Part shown: piece after piece, positions 44,287 through 53,218 of the stretch | Numbering within the stretch: position 1 is the stretch's first letter | How the letters are laid out: the number at the start of each line of letters is the position of its first letter | Assembly (NCBI GenBank): GCA_033852115.1 | Contig: JAWSVE010000003.1 | Coordinates: 186,001 to 250,000, forward strand | Source of the DNA: JAWSVE01 sp033852115 | GTDB taxonomy: Bacteria; Pseudomonadota; Gammaproteobacteria; Pseudomonadales; Cellvibrionaceae | Direction: 5' to 3' | DNA: 64,000 bases | Notes under the pieces: model-generated | What the model saw: the letters and a program-made list of their open reading frames with translations, nothing else | What the model was told of the DNA's origin: nothing | Databases searched by the model: none | Translations under genes and position numbers: made by a program

Positions 44287-45462
44287 CTATCGAGACAGGT
44301 AGGCAATACCTTCATCTAAGCCCGCCAAGGTTAGTGGATACATCTTGTCTTCCACTAATTCTTTGGTCATTTCAATGCTTTGTGTATATTGCCAGTGGTC
44401 TTTAAAGGTTGGATTTAACCAGATAACCTTATCGAATGTATCGCGAACGCGCTGCATCCACAGGTAGCCTGGCTCTTCATTCATGTGTTCGACACTTCCA
44501 AACTTATGGGTAATTTCATACGCACCCATCGTTGCGTCGCCGACAAAAATCACTTTGTAATCACTGCTATATTTATGCAAAACATCCATCACATCCATGG
44601 TGTTTTGTTGGCGGCGATAGTTGTCTTTCCACACACGCTCGTAGAGAAAATTATGGAAGTAAAAATATTCCATGTGCTTAAATTCGGTCTTGCAGGCCGA
44701 GAATAGCTCTTCACAGACTTTTACGTATGGATCCATCGAACCGCCAACATCGAAAAACAACAACACTTTCACTGCATTGTGTTTTTCTGGGACCATTTTG
44801 ATATCAAGCAAACCGGCGTTACGCGCTGTGGAACTGATCGTATCATCAAGATCTAATTCGTCAGCTGCACCGGTTCGCGCAAACTTACGTAATTTACGTA
44901 GGGCCATTTTGATGTTGCGGGTACCCAGCTGAACGGAGTCATCGAGATTTTTATACTGTCGCTGATCCCAGACCTTAGAGGCCGAATTATTACCGCCTTC
45001 ACCACCAATGCGAATACCGCCCGGGTGGTAACCACTATTTCCAAATGGCGAGGTCCCGCCGGTGCCAATCCACTTGTTACCGCCCGAATGTTTCTTCTTT
45101 TGTTCTTCAAGACGCTTTTTAAATTCTTCGATTAGTTTTTCCAAACCACCGATTGACTCAATCTTCGCCTTTTCTTCGTCACTGAGTGTTTTCAGAAATT
45201 CGCTGCGCAACCAATCTTCTGGAATAATGGCCTCAATAATATCATCGATATTTTCAAGGTCTTTAAAGTAAGCACCGAACGCGCGGTCAAATTTATCAAA
45301 GTATTTTTCATCCTTGACCAAACAGGTACGCGACAACAAATAAAAATCATCGATACTGCCAAACGCCACGCGTTTCTCGAGTGCTTCCAATAAGATCAAT
45401 AGCTCTTTCAGTGAAACGGGCACCTGCGAGTTACGCAGGCCGTAGAAAAAGTTAATCAACAT
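44287..45462 (-). CDS. VWA-domain protein (CoxE-like), partner of MoxR
   Basis: The 391-residue protein has a helical N-terminal half, a Gly-rich linker (about residues 145-165) and a C-terminal von Willebrand A domain. Its metal-site motif FFDVGGSMDP keeps DxGxS. No signal peptide is visible. Such proteins work with MoxR ATPases as chaperones that insert metal cofactors or remodel complexes; the MoxR gene is 24 bases upstream on the same strand. The client complex is not identifiable here. Confidence 0.85.
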   Translation of the reverse strand: MLINFFYGLRNSQVPVSLKELLILLEALEKRVAFGSIDDFYLLSRTCLVKDEKYFDKFDRAFGAYFKDLENIDDIIEAIIPEDWLRSEFLKTLSDEEKAKIESIGGLEKLIEEFKKRLEEQKKKHSGGNKWIGTGGTSPFGNSGYHPGGIRIGGEGGNNSASKVWDQRQYKNLDDSVQLGTRNIKMALRKLRKFARTGAADELDLDDTISSTARNAGLLDIKMVPEKHNAVKVLLFFDVGGSMDPYVKVCEELFSACKTEFKHMEYFYFHNFLYERVWKDNYRRQQNTMDVMDVLHKYSSDYKVIFVGDATMGAYEITHKFGSVEHMNEEPGYLWMQRVRDTFDKVIWLNPTFKDHWQYTQSIEMTKELVEDKMYPLTLAGLDEGIAYLSR

Positions 45463-45486
45463 AACCTTTGACCTCAGGTGATGACC

Positions 45487-46332
45487 TTAGCGATTTTCCC
45501 TTCTAACCATAAAAGCGAGCCGCTCGAGCATGTGAACGTCTTGCTCGTTCTTTAGCAACGCGCCATACAGTGGTGGAATAGCTTTCGTTGCATCACGGTT
45601 TTTCAGTACTTCATCGGGAATTTCATCTGCCATCAACAATTTGAGCCAGTCAATTAGTTCGGACGTTGAGGGTTTTTTCTTTAGGCCTGGTACCTTGCGA
45701 ACATCAAAGAAAATGTCCAGTGCGTCATTCACCAATTCTGTTTGAATTTTGGGGAAATGAACGTCGACAATCGCTTTCATTGTCTCGCGCTCTGGGAAAT
45801 TGATGTAGTGGAAGAAACAGCGTCGCAGGAATGCGTCCGGCAGTTCTTTTTCGTTGTTACTGGTAATGATAACAATGGGGCGGTGTTTCGCTTTAACTGT
45901 CTCGCCAGTTTCGTAAACAAAGAATTCCATTTTATCAATTTCAACCAATAGATCGTTTGGAAACTCAATATCGGCTTTATCGATTTCATCGATCAGCAAC
46001 ACCACTTGCTCGTCGGCGGCGAACGCTTCCCACAACTTTCCACGCTTAATGTAATTGCTGATATCGTGTACTTTGTCGTCACCCAGTTGAGAGTCCCGGA
46101 GGCGTGACACAGCGTCGTATTCGTAAAGGCCTTGCTGAGCTTTTGTTGTTGACTTGATGTGCCACTGGATCAGTTTTTTGCCCAGTGCACCGGCCACCTC
46201 TTCCGCCAACATGGTTTTACCTGTGCCTGGCTCTCCTTTGATCAACAAGGGCCGCTCCAACGCTACCGCGGCGTCTACCGCCATTCGCAAGTCATCGGTA
46301 GCAACGTACTTTTCGGTACCTTCAAATTTCAT
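45487..46332 (-). CDS. MoxR-family AAA+ ATPase
   Basis: The 281-residue AAA+ protein has Walker A GEPGTGKT near residue 37, Walker B LLIDEIDKAD near 110, sensor 1 ITSNNEKELPDAFLRR, and a C-terminal helical lid. MoxR ATPases pair with VWA proteins to activate metalloenzymes or other complexes, as the next gene suggests. ATG at 46332 is the normal start. The 213-base gap upstream holds no visible gene. Confidence 0.92.
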   Translation of the reverse strand: MKFEGTEKYVATDDLRMAVDAAVALERPLLIKGEPGTGKTMLAEEVAGALGKKLIQWHIKSTTKAQQGLYEYDAVSRLRDSQLGDDKVHDISNYIKRGKLWEAFAADEQVVLLIDEIDKADIEFPNDLLVEIDKMEFFVYETGETVKAKHRPIVIITSNNEKELPDAFLRRCFFHYINFPERETMKAIVDVHFPKIQTELVNDALDIFFDVRKVPGLKKKPSTSELIDWLKLLMADEIPDEVLKNRDATKAIPPLYGALLKNEQDVHMLERLAFMVRRENR

Positions 46333-46545
46333 GGACTATTCCTCTACTTCACATCCGGCAGGTGCTGGTGATCAATTGCTATAAAGCCGCAAATTCTACC
46401 ACAGGAGTGTTGTATAGAATAATCATGTGTTTGAAGAGAATATTTAGCGATAAATGCTATTTATACTTTCGGGAAACGGGCGTGATATCAAAATCAGTGG
46501 CCAAGGGAAGCCTCTATGCAGCTTTGAGGTGCCGAAGAATGCCGA

Positions 46546-48783
46546 CTATTTATCGTCTTCTTCTTCGTCTAAGTCATCTGAGGAAAAGTCATCGAGCGAG
46601 AATTCGACATCTGTAACGCCAAGCTCTTCTCCGCTATCCTCTTCTTCGATATCACCGGCATCGAGCGGGGGCGGCTCTGGCACCTCGGCGGGCTCATCAT
46701 CGCTTTCCTCCTCAACGACATCGGCAGAGAGATCAAGATCTGCAGACAAGCCAGGCTCCTCTTGAGGGGCTTCCTCTTCTCCCGACATGTCCGCCATACT
46801 GGGGGCGGCTTCAGGAGGGGGCGTTTTATCGAGGTCTTTAGCTGTATTGGCGACCAACTCGTCGACATCCTCATCCTCAGCCTCTGGTTTTTTGCCCATT
46901 ATCATGCGATAGGCAAAAAAAGCGGCAACTAATATGATGAGATTCCCCACACCTAAACCGATATAGAGCCAAAGTTTACTACTTTCTTCCTGATCTTCTT
47001 CTGGTTGTGTTGCTGCCAGTTGCGATGCTTCAGGCTCTGGAGTGATAGGTTCGGGTTCAGCCTCAACTGCTGGCTCCACATCATCCTTAGGCATCTCATC
47101 TAATGGTTCAGGTTCAACCTCTGGTTCAGTTAGCGGAGGTTCCTGCTCAGGAGCTGATCCACCAAAAGGATCATCACCATCAGGGTAGCGGAGACGAATT
47201 GGATTTGGCGAATACTCGTATTCGCCACCGGCACTATCTACCGCATTGATCCGTATACCAATATCAAACGTGCCTTCTGAACTAGCGGGCAAGTCCAACA
47301 CCCAACTATCAAATTCGGTAAGCGTTAACGGCTGAATGCTATTTCGACCTTCGGGATCTTTTACCCTCGCTGCAACACGTGTGTCGCTGTAATTAATATC
47401 GTCACCAAAGCTGCTCACGGTGATAATAAAGTGCGTTTTTCCATCGATAATTTTTTTATCAACTTCTGTAGCAAATGGTTTTCTCACAGCAAGCGAATGG
47501 GAAAACTCACGTTTAAAGCTTTTTCCATCCACAACAACTTTTAGGTCGTAGTATGCTTCAGTACTAAACACGCTTAACGTCTTAGAATAAATTCCATTGC
47601 TCGGCACACCGGGGTCCGAGAGTGATTCACTCCATTGGTCGTCGCCACCTCGTTTGCTGAGCATATAATCAACATCTAACAATTCTAAAAAGTCTCTGCG
47701 GGTAATGGTTTTTCCATCCTCGCTAAGAAGAAGGTTCAATGTCACTAAGTCATCTATGTAGATATTGTTCTTTAGAGGCTTGACGATTAAATTCAGATTA
47801 CTGACCACTGTGACGCGACTATTCGGCTCTAAATCAGCGAGTATTTGCCATTCACCTTCAACTGGCTTGGACACTGTGATCAGGTCATATTTTTCCGTAT
47901 GGTGCCAGTTAACGTATTCAGATTCCTTAGAGTAACGATAGGTCTCTTGATCGGGGCCCACCAATGCCGTTTCAGGGCTACCAGGCGATGGAAATACCAA
48001 CGCGGTAAACTCTTCAATACTCGAATCAACCACAAAACTGTTGCCCTCTAAGGGCAATTGCTCTGCCGGCGCAGCGCTATTGAATGCCTGTAAAAACGCC
48101 TCCATTAATGCATCGGCTGTCCCGGCTACCGACGTCACACCATCAGTGCCCGCCGCTAATCGATTCATTAATTCAGAGTCAGCGTTTTCAGAAAGAGAAA
48201 TAGTATGAATGGTAAAACCAGCATCTTTAAATTTAGGCAGGAGCTGATCAACAATGCGGCGCCATTCTTGTTGGTTTTCATCTGTATCTCGTGAGATATC
48301 AACCATGCCATCGGTTAATAAAATGAGATGAGTATTATACTCATCATTAGGTCGATCGAGATCGTAGGCTGCTTTTTCCAGCGCTTCACCAATATTGGTA
48401 AAAAGGCCTGTGGAGTTAATATCTTCTGCTTTAGAGCTTGCCGTTTTGCGCCATGTGTCATTGACCTCGCGATGAGGAACCAACATGTTCACGTAGCGCC
48501 CAAAAGTCCAAACCCCTGCCTTGCTACCATCGGGCAACAACTTCACCAACAGATCAACGGCCGGCTGACGTAAGTTGTTGGGGTCATTTTTCTTCATACT
48601 GCCAGAGACATCGATTATCAACCTCACGTCTGGCGGCTTGGGTTGATCGTCTTGTGCGAACGTAAGGTGTGATGCGGTGAGAAATAAGAATGGAATTATA
48701 AATATTCGAATGAACCACAAACGCGAGCTATATCGACGTTGATATGCGACTTTTGTCTGCTGATGGCATCCTAACCGGTTCAC
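46546..48783 (-). CDS. Membrane-anchored VWA protein with acidic cytoplasmic tail
   Basis: The 745-residue protein has a signal peptide (hydrophobic near residues 27-43, ending LTFAQ), a VWA domain whose metal site DVSGSMKKND is complete, beta-rich domains in the middle, and a Pro/Glu-rich stretch. One transmembrane helix (LWLYIGLGVGNLIILVAAFF, about residues 598-620) precedes a strongly acidic tail of about 110 residues. The VWA part faces the periplasm. It lies upstream of the MoxR/VWA pair on the same strand with 213 bases between, so partnership is possible but not certain. It may be of the TIGR03503 family. Confidence 0.82.
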   Translation of the reverse strand: MNRLGCHQQTKVAYQRRYSSRLWFIRIFIIPFLFLTASHLTFAQDDQPKPPDVRLIIDVSGSMKKNDPNNLRQPAVDLLVKLLPDGSKAGVWTFGRYVNMLVPHREVNDTWRKTASSKAEDINSTGLFTNIGEALEKAAYDLDRPNDEYNTHLILLTDGMVDISRDTDENQQEWRRIVDQLLPKFKDAGFTIHTISLSENADSELMNRLAAGTDGVTSVAGTADALMEAFLQAFNSAAPAEQLPLEGNSFVVDSSIEEFTALVFPSPGSPETALVGPDQETYRYSKESEYVNWHHTEKYDLITVSKPVEGEWQILADLEPNSRVTVVSNLNLIVKPLKNNIYIDDLVTLNLLLSEDGKTITRRDFLELLDVDYMLSKRGGDDQWSESLSDPGVPSNGIYSKTLSVFSTEAYYDLKVVVDGKSFKREFSHSLAVRKPFATEVDKKIIDGKTHFIITVSSFGDDINYSDTRVAARVKDPEGRNSIQPLTLTEFDSWVLDLPASSEGTFDIGIRINAVDSAGGEYEYSPNPIRLRYPDGDDPFGGSAPEQEPPLTEPEVEPEPLDEMPKDDVEPAVEAEPEPITPEPEASQLAATQPEEDQEESSKLWLYIGLGVGNLIILVAAFFAYRMIMGKKPEAEDEDVDELVANTAKDLDKTPPPEAAPSMADMSGEEEAPQEEPGLSADLDLSADVVEEESDDEPAEVPEPPPLDAGDIEEEDSGEELGVTDVEFSLDDFSSDDLDEEEDDK

Positions 48784-48850
48784 CCGATGTCCCTCATATT
48801 AAAACCCTTTATCACCAGCCTATGCTCGTGATCCTACTTGCCCACTATCA

Positions 48851-49519
48851 CTAGATGAGCAAATCGACTGTGCGGCGTCCCTTATCCGTCAGATACCAAC
48901 GCACACCATTTTTTCCCGATATTTTTCCCGCCAGATTACGGCCAACCAATACGTTGAGAGTTTTAGCCATCGTTGTTTCATCGCTGCCTGCTTCGTTACA
49001 CAAGCCCGCCATGGAACGGAAAATATAGCGACCACACCCTAAAATTTTAAGTACTCGGCTAGATGTCACATCAAGCTCTTCTTCAACATAGACATCATCC
49101 TCAGAACCTTGGGAATAATCATTTTCGGTCTCTGTCTCAATTAAAGGTATCAGCTCTTCTTGGATAATTTTCAAATCATGAGAAATAACATCTGATTTTG
49201 TTTTAGCCAAATTCGCTTCGCGTAGAATGCGCTCTGACATATTGACAATAACAAAGCGCGAGGCAATAGCGGCAATCAGGCAAAAACCCGTGTAAATAAG
49301 CAGCCTGGATGGATCTCCCTGAATCTCCAAAATTAAGTCGCTATTCACCAAGTCTAGCACCACTGGCACCAAGAACGATGCGCCTGTTCCAATGACGATA
49401 CAGCGCGGCAAGCTCGCTGGATCACTATCATCTTGGTTCATCTGGTAGTAGTTAATCAGACCGCCAAAAACACCCGCGATCATCATGACTGCCGCCAGAA
49501 TAAAAATATGGTCTGCCAT
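48851..49519 (-). CDS. Small membrane protein with three N-terminal helices and winged-helix-like C-terminus
   Basis: A 222-residue protein. Hydrophobic segments at about 5-25, 42-60 and 72-92 are followed by an acidic linker and a C-terminal region (residues 150-222) that looks like a winged helix: FRSMAGLCNEAG, TMAKTLNVLVGRNLAGK and WYLTDKGRRTVDLL. The membrane part recalls the YLATT domain seen with YEATS-like proteins in conflict systems, a tentative link. It may sense something at the membrane. Its neighbours give no pathway. Confidence 0.65.
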   Translation of the reverse strand: MADHIFILAAVMMIAGVFGGLINYYQMNQDDSDPASLPRCIVIGTGASFLVPVVLDLVNSDLILEIQGDPSRLLIYTGFCLIAAIASRFVIVNMSERILREANLAKTKSDVISHDLKIIQEELIPLIETETENDYSQGSEDDVYVEEELDVTSSRVLKILGCGRYIFRSMAGLCNEAGSDETTMAKTLNVLVGRNLAGKISGKNGVRWYLTDKGRRTVDLLI

Positions 49520-49883
49520 ATCTCACCTCTATTCTTCTAGAATTTTTTCGACAATGGGTCGTTCTCCGCCAAATAATTGACGGTTTGGTAATTAAATACG
49601 CTCCCTTGTCAGTTAAGCAGCAAACGTGCCGGATTCCCTTGGCACCTGAGAGAAAAATACAGCTTATGTCTTGTAGTTATAGCAGCTCTTGAGGACTTAT
49701 CAATTTCTTGGGGACAGGTTAGGAGAGAAAATCTAAGAGAAGCAAACAGCACCAGGCGCGGAGCTAAAATGCTTTCAATAAGGAATGCGGGATATAAGGA
49801 AGGGTCGTTATTCAACAACCAAAGCTAGATGGAATTGACGCAGCAAAAGACTAGGGTTTACGCAGTCTCAGAAAAGCAACACA
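49520..49883. other. Intergenic region without supported gene
   Basis: These 364 bases contain only a weak minus-strand frame at 49609-49818 without a Shine-Dalgarno site or recognisable product. A CTCTCAGGTGCC stretch resembles the end of a glycine aptamer but its partner strand is missing. Confidence 0.5.
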
Positions 49884-50348
49884 TTAGCCTTTCGCAAAAC
49901 CATCGCCTTGTTGGTGAGTGGGCCCGTCAGCCTGGGAGGCTTTATCATGTTCTTCTAGTAGCTCTTCATGCGCGCTAAGCTCCTTTTCATTCTGCGCTTT
50001 TTTCGCTTGCCTTTTTTGCAACACTCTTTTTAGACCGAAGTTTAGTCCCGCGTAGACAATTAAGGTCAATAAGCTAAACAAAATGACTGGCACCCCAGCG
50101 CGGGTAAACCCTGCCTCTCGAACAAACATCGCTTCCAGCAAGCTCATAATAAAAGCAGGTGCCAACATACCTGTTGCATCGGATACCGGAAATGGAATCA
50201 ATAACAAAGCCGCGGCCAACAGGCGCAATACATCTCTCGGTATCGTAAATATAATCAACGCGGTGATACGCCACCACACAATCAAAAGGCCGATACTCGC
50301 TGCAATATAAAAAAGCCAGCCGATAAAATATTCAGAAGCGGAAAACAT
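49884..50348 (-). CDS. Conserved small membrane protein next to ycgN
   Basis: A 154-residue protein with four hydrophobic segments in the first 110 residues and a charged C-terminal tail (KKAQNEKELSAHEELLEEHD). It is 39 bases after ycgN on the same strand. I do not know a function. The order ycgL-ycgN-membrane protein recurs in other gammaproteobacteria as I recall it, which suggests a joint role but does not show what it is. Confidence 0.7.
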   Translation of the reverse strand: MFSASEYFIGWLFYIAASIGLLIVWWRITALIIFTIPRDVLRLLAAALLLIPFPVSDATGMLAPAFIMSLLEAMFVREAGFTRAGVPVILFSLLTLIVYAGLNFGLKRVLQKRQAKKAQNEKELSAHEELLEEHDKASQADGPTHQQGDGFAKG

Positions 50349-50387
50349 ACTAATGCCTTTATATTAAAAACAACTCATTAAGCGTTA

Positions 50388-50849
50388 TTAATCAACCCAT
50401 TGAATAATGTGGTTTTCGTAATCATCTGGGTGCACATCGGCTTCCTTTACTGCAAAATCCCGGATAGATGCGCCCTCATCGTGTACCGTTTGCCGTGAAC
50501 CGCTAATCAGGTAGTGCCACTCAGGTAACCGGCTCCCTTCTGACAACAAGCGATAGGCGCAAGTTGCAGGTAATGCCGTAAACGTATTCTGATCACCCGG
50601 ACGAATATTGACACATTCAGGCACCTCAGAAAGACGCGCTTGATAGTCTGTGCAGCGACACGATGTAATTTCTAGCAAGCGGCACGCAACGTCCGTGAAG
50701 TAGATTTCGTCCGTGTCTTCATCTTGCAACTTATGCAAACAACACCGTCCGCAACCGTCACAAAGTGCTTCCCACTCTTCATTGCTCATCAATTCAAGGG
50801 ACTTCTTCTCCCAAAACCTCGAGGCCAGCAACTCGTTGCTATTCGTCAT
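50388..50849 (-). CDS. ycgN: YcgN, Cys-cluster protein (YkgJ/UPF0260 family)
   Basis: A 153-residue protein with a conserved cluster: CDGCGRCC near residues 30-37, then CRLLEITSCRC and VPECVNI, together forming a putative zinc- or iron-binding CxxCxxCC family fold. Start codon overlaps the stop of ycgL by 4 bases. The family is conserved in gammaproteobacteria; biochemical function is unproven. Confidence 0.9.
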   Translation of the reverse strand: MTNSNELLASRFWEKKSLELMSNEEWEALCDGCGRCCLHKLQDEDTDEIYFTDVACRLLEITSCRCTDYQARLSEVPECVNIRPGDQNTFTALPATCAYRLLSEGSRLPEWHYLISGSRQTVHDEGASIRDFAVKEADVHPDDYENHIIQWVD

Positions 50850-51106
50850 TCGGTATCTTTTTGAGCAAACGGGCTAGGAGGTAACTGCAAATAAAAACCC
50901 ACCTCTTCTATTTGCTGTATCACTCTATTGACATCAGCGCGTGCAAGTTTGCGCTCTGGACTTAACTCTAAGCTCATCACTTTACTTGGTTGACCTAGTT
51001 TTTCGCGTAAGGGTTCAGGAAGATCATCCACGCTAGTACCAAATTTAATGTAGACGTAAAGTTCTTTCTCACGACTACTTTTATAAATATCACAAAACAC
51101 TTTCAT
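50846..51106 (-). CDS. ycgL: YcgL-domain protein (UPF0745)
   Basis: This 86-residue protein matches YcgL: VFCDIYKSSREKELYVYIK at the N-terminus and the GQPSKVMSLELSPERKLARAD region, with FYLQLPP at the C-terminus. It overlaps ycgN by 4 bases and follows rnd by nine bases, so rnd-ycgL-ycgN are likely one transcript. Function unknown. Confidence 0.92.
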   Translation of the reverse strand: MKVFCDIYKSSREKELYVYIKFGTSVDDLPEPLREKLGQPSKVMSLELSPERKLARADVNRVIQQIEEVGFYLQLPPSPFAQKDTE

Positions 51107-51115
51107 TTAAATTCA

Positions 51116-52258
51116 CTATTGTTTGGCTATGGTTAGGATATCGTCGCCGAATAACTCCTTGCGCCAGCTCGATAAACTATTGGGCAAGGTATATTCCCCA
51201 CCCTGCATACCGGAACGCACTACCGCTTCGTAGTCCGCCTTGCGCATTAACAATTCTGGCTGAACGCCCAAAGCCTCTGCTTTGCCGGCAATTAATTGCT
51301 TGAATGCTTTTATTTTATCTCGTGCACTGACCGGCAATGGCGACGGTAAACGTGAAGGACGATTCTCTTCGCTTATACGACTCGCCTTCTCTATGCACGC
51401 TAAAATCGCGTCGCCATACTTTCGCACTTTACTCTGCCCCAATCCTTGGATTTGTTTTAGGGCTGCGGGTGTCGAAGGCTGTATTTTTGCGACGTCATAT
51501 AGTGTCCTCTCATGGACTAAATGATTCCTAGGAATGTTTTCTTCTCGCGCGGCTTTTTCTCTCCACGCGCTTAGCACACTCAACACATTAAGCTGACTTG
51601 TTGAGAGTTTCCATGCCGACTTTATTCGTTTGTAATAGCCATCGATATCGTCCGGCTGAGAGGCGAGCTGCTCAATTTTTTTACAGTCCTCTTCCAACCA
51701 GCCCATGCGGCCCTTGGCCTCTAGTTCGCTAGCTAGTTTTCGCCACACGGTAAGCAAGTATTCTACATCTTGAATTGCGTAATGAATTTGTCTTTCGGTC
51801 AACGGACGCTGTAGCCAATCGGAACGCGTTTCGCCTTTTTCAAGCTCTATCCCCAGCACCTGATTAACAAGGTTAGCGTAACCTAAGCTAGCGCCGTAAC
51901 CCGCCAGAGCCGCAGCAATTTGTGTATCTATCATCGGGCTAGGAACGCAACCCAAAGCACATTTAAAAACTTCGAGATCTTCTGAACAAGCGTGAATGAG
52001 TTTTACGGTTTTGGGGTTAGTCAACAAGTCAACCAGAGCGACACACTCGTGAATAGTCGTCGGGTCTATGAGATAACACTGCTTGTCATCTGCAATTTGA
52101 ATAAGCGCAGCGATGGGATAAAACGTATCGGTGCGCATAAATTCCGTATCGATTGCAATGACATCGCTTTTAGATAGCTGATTACAGCAGTCCACAAGTT
52201 CTTCTGTTGTAGCAACCCACGTGTGCGGTAAGCCAGTATCCTTTTCTTCCAATGTCAT
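51116..52258 (-). CDS. rnd: Ribonuclease D
   Basis: The 380-residue 3'-5' exonuclease trims tRNA and other stable-RNA precursors. The DEDD nuclease domain is visible: IAIDTEFMRTDTFYP near the N-terminus, LIHACSEDLE, and the third motif around YAIQDVEYLL, followed by HRDC domains near residues 210-290. Its ATG overlaps the recR stop by one base (TAATG). Confidence 0.95.
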   Translation of the reverse strand: MTLEEKDTGLPHTWVATTEELVDCCNQLSKSDVIAIDTEFMRTDTFYPIAALIQIADDKQCYLIDPTTIHECVALVDLLTNPKTVKLIHACSEDLEVFKCALGCVPSPMIDTQIAAALAGYGASLGYANLVNQVLGIELEKGETRSDWLQRPLTERQIHYAIQDVEYLLTVWRKLASELEAKGRMGWLEEDCKKIEQLASQPDDIDGYYKRIKSAWKLSTSQLNVLSVLSAWREKAAREENIPRNHLVHERTLYDVAKIQPSTPAALKQIQGLGQSKVRKYGDAILACIEKASRISEENRPSRLPSPLPVSARDKIKAFKQLIAGKAEALGVQPELLMRKADYEAVVRSGMQGGEYTLPNSLSSWRKELFGDDILTIAKQ

Positions 52259-52851
52259 TACAGTGTCTGCCTACTTCGAAACGCGTAACTGATTGTATTA
52301 CTATCAAGATATTCCAGCTCGCCACCCATCGGGACACCGTGGGCGATGCGACTCACCTTAACCCCGCAACGCTTTGCTTCTTCTGCAATATAGTGCGCAG
52401 TTGCCTCCCCTTCGACCGTCGTATTTGTCGCTAAGACGAGCTCCTCAATAGGCTCATCTTGTAGCCGACGCGTTAGTTGGTCTATCCCGATTTCAGCTGG
52501 ACCAATGCCATCAATGGGCGATAGATGCCCGAGTAATACAAAATATTTCCCGGAGTAATTACCCGATTGCTCGAAAGCGGCAACATCCGCCGGCGTTTCA
52601 ACAACGCATAACAAACTTCCATCACGTCGTGGGTTTCGGCATAAACCACAAATCGGCTCTTCCGTAAGATTGCGGCATGACTGGCAACGCCCTACGTGCT
52701 CAATTGCTTTTTCAATCGATGCTGCCAACTTACTTGCGCCGACGCGGTCTCGCTCCAACAACTGCAAAGCCATTCTTTGAGCCGTTTTCGCACCAACGCC
52801 AGGTAAACAGCGCAATGCATTAATTAATTCATCAATCAGAGGGCTAAACAT
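52258..52851 (-). CDS. recR: Recombination mediator RecR
   Basis: The 197-residue protein has a helix-hairpin-helix (LPGVGAKTAQR), the zinc finger CQSC...CGLC (about residues 57-72) and a Toprim domain (SLLCVVETPADVAAFE). RecR with RecO loads RecA onto SSB-coated DNA in gap repair. It follows ybaB by 30 bases, the usual dnaX-ybaB-recR order. Confidence 0.96.
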   Translation of the reverse strand: MFSPLIDELINALRCLPGVGAKTAQRMALQLLERDRVGASKLAASIEKAIEHVGRCQSCRNLTEEPICGLCRNPRRDGSLLCVVETPADVAAFEQSGNYSGKYFVLLGHLSPIDGIGPAEIGIDQLTRRLQDEPIEELVLATNTTVEGEATAHYIAEEAKRCGVKVSRIAHGVPMGGELEYLDSNTISYAFRSRQTL

Positions 52852-52881
52852 ACTGAAGAGTTTTACCTTTGGCTAACGGCC

Positions 52882-53199
52882 TTAGAATGGCCATTTAAAT
52901 CCAGGGATATTGAGCCCCTGAGCAATAGAACCCATTTTATCTTTTCCCGCTTGCTCCACTTTACGCACAGCATCATTGACAGCAGCAGCCAATAGGTCTT
53001 CTAGAATATCTTTTTCTTCACTCATTAGGCTGGGGTCGATTTCAACTTGCTTGACATCATGGCGGCCATTCATTGTCACTTTAACCATACCCGCGCCGGA
53101 CTGACCGATCACTTCAGTTTGAGCAATTTGCTCTTGCATCTCTTGCATTTTGGCCTGCATTTCTTGGGCCTGTTTCATCATGTCGCCAAGACCTTTCAT
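52882..53199 (-). CDS. ybaB: YbaB/EbfC nucleoid-associated protein
   Basis: A 105-residue DNA-binding protein with a Gln/Met-rich N-terminal helix (KQAQEMQAKMQEMQEQIA) and the conserved VKVTMNGRHDVKQVEID strand pair. The dimer binds DNA and organises the nucleoid. It lies between dnaX (19 bases) and recR (30 bases), as in most gammaproteobacteria. Confidence 0.95.
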   Translation of the reverse strand: MKGLGDMMKQAQEMQAKMQEMQEQIAQTEVIGQSGAGMVKVTMNGRHDVKQVEIDPSLMSEEKDILEDLLAAAVNDAVRKVEQAGKDKMGSIAQGLNIPGFKWPF

Positions 53200-53218
53200 A
53201 GCATCACCTCGATATCAG

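Noticed and set aside
49600..49760. Possible glycine riboswitch (CTCTCAGGTGCC on the minus strand)
   Set aside because: The pairing GGAGAG strand and the conserved aptamer core are not found upstream, and no glycine-metabolism gene follows.
49609..49818. 69-residue minus-strand reading frame
   Set aside because: No Shine-Dalgarno, composition unlike neighbours, no recognisable motif; treated as chance.
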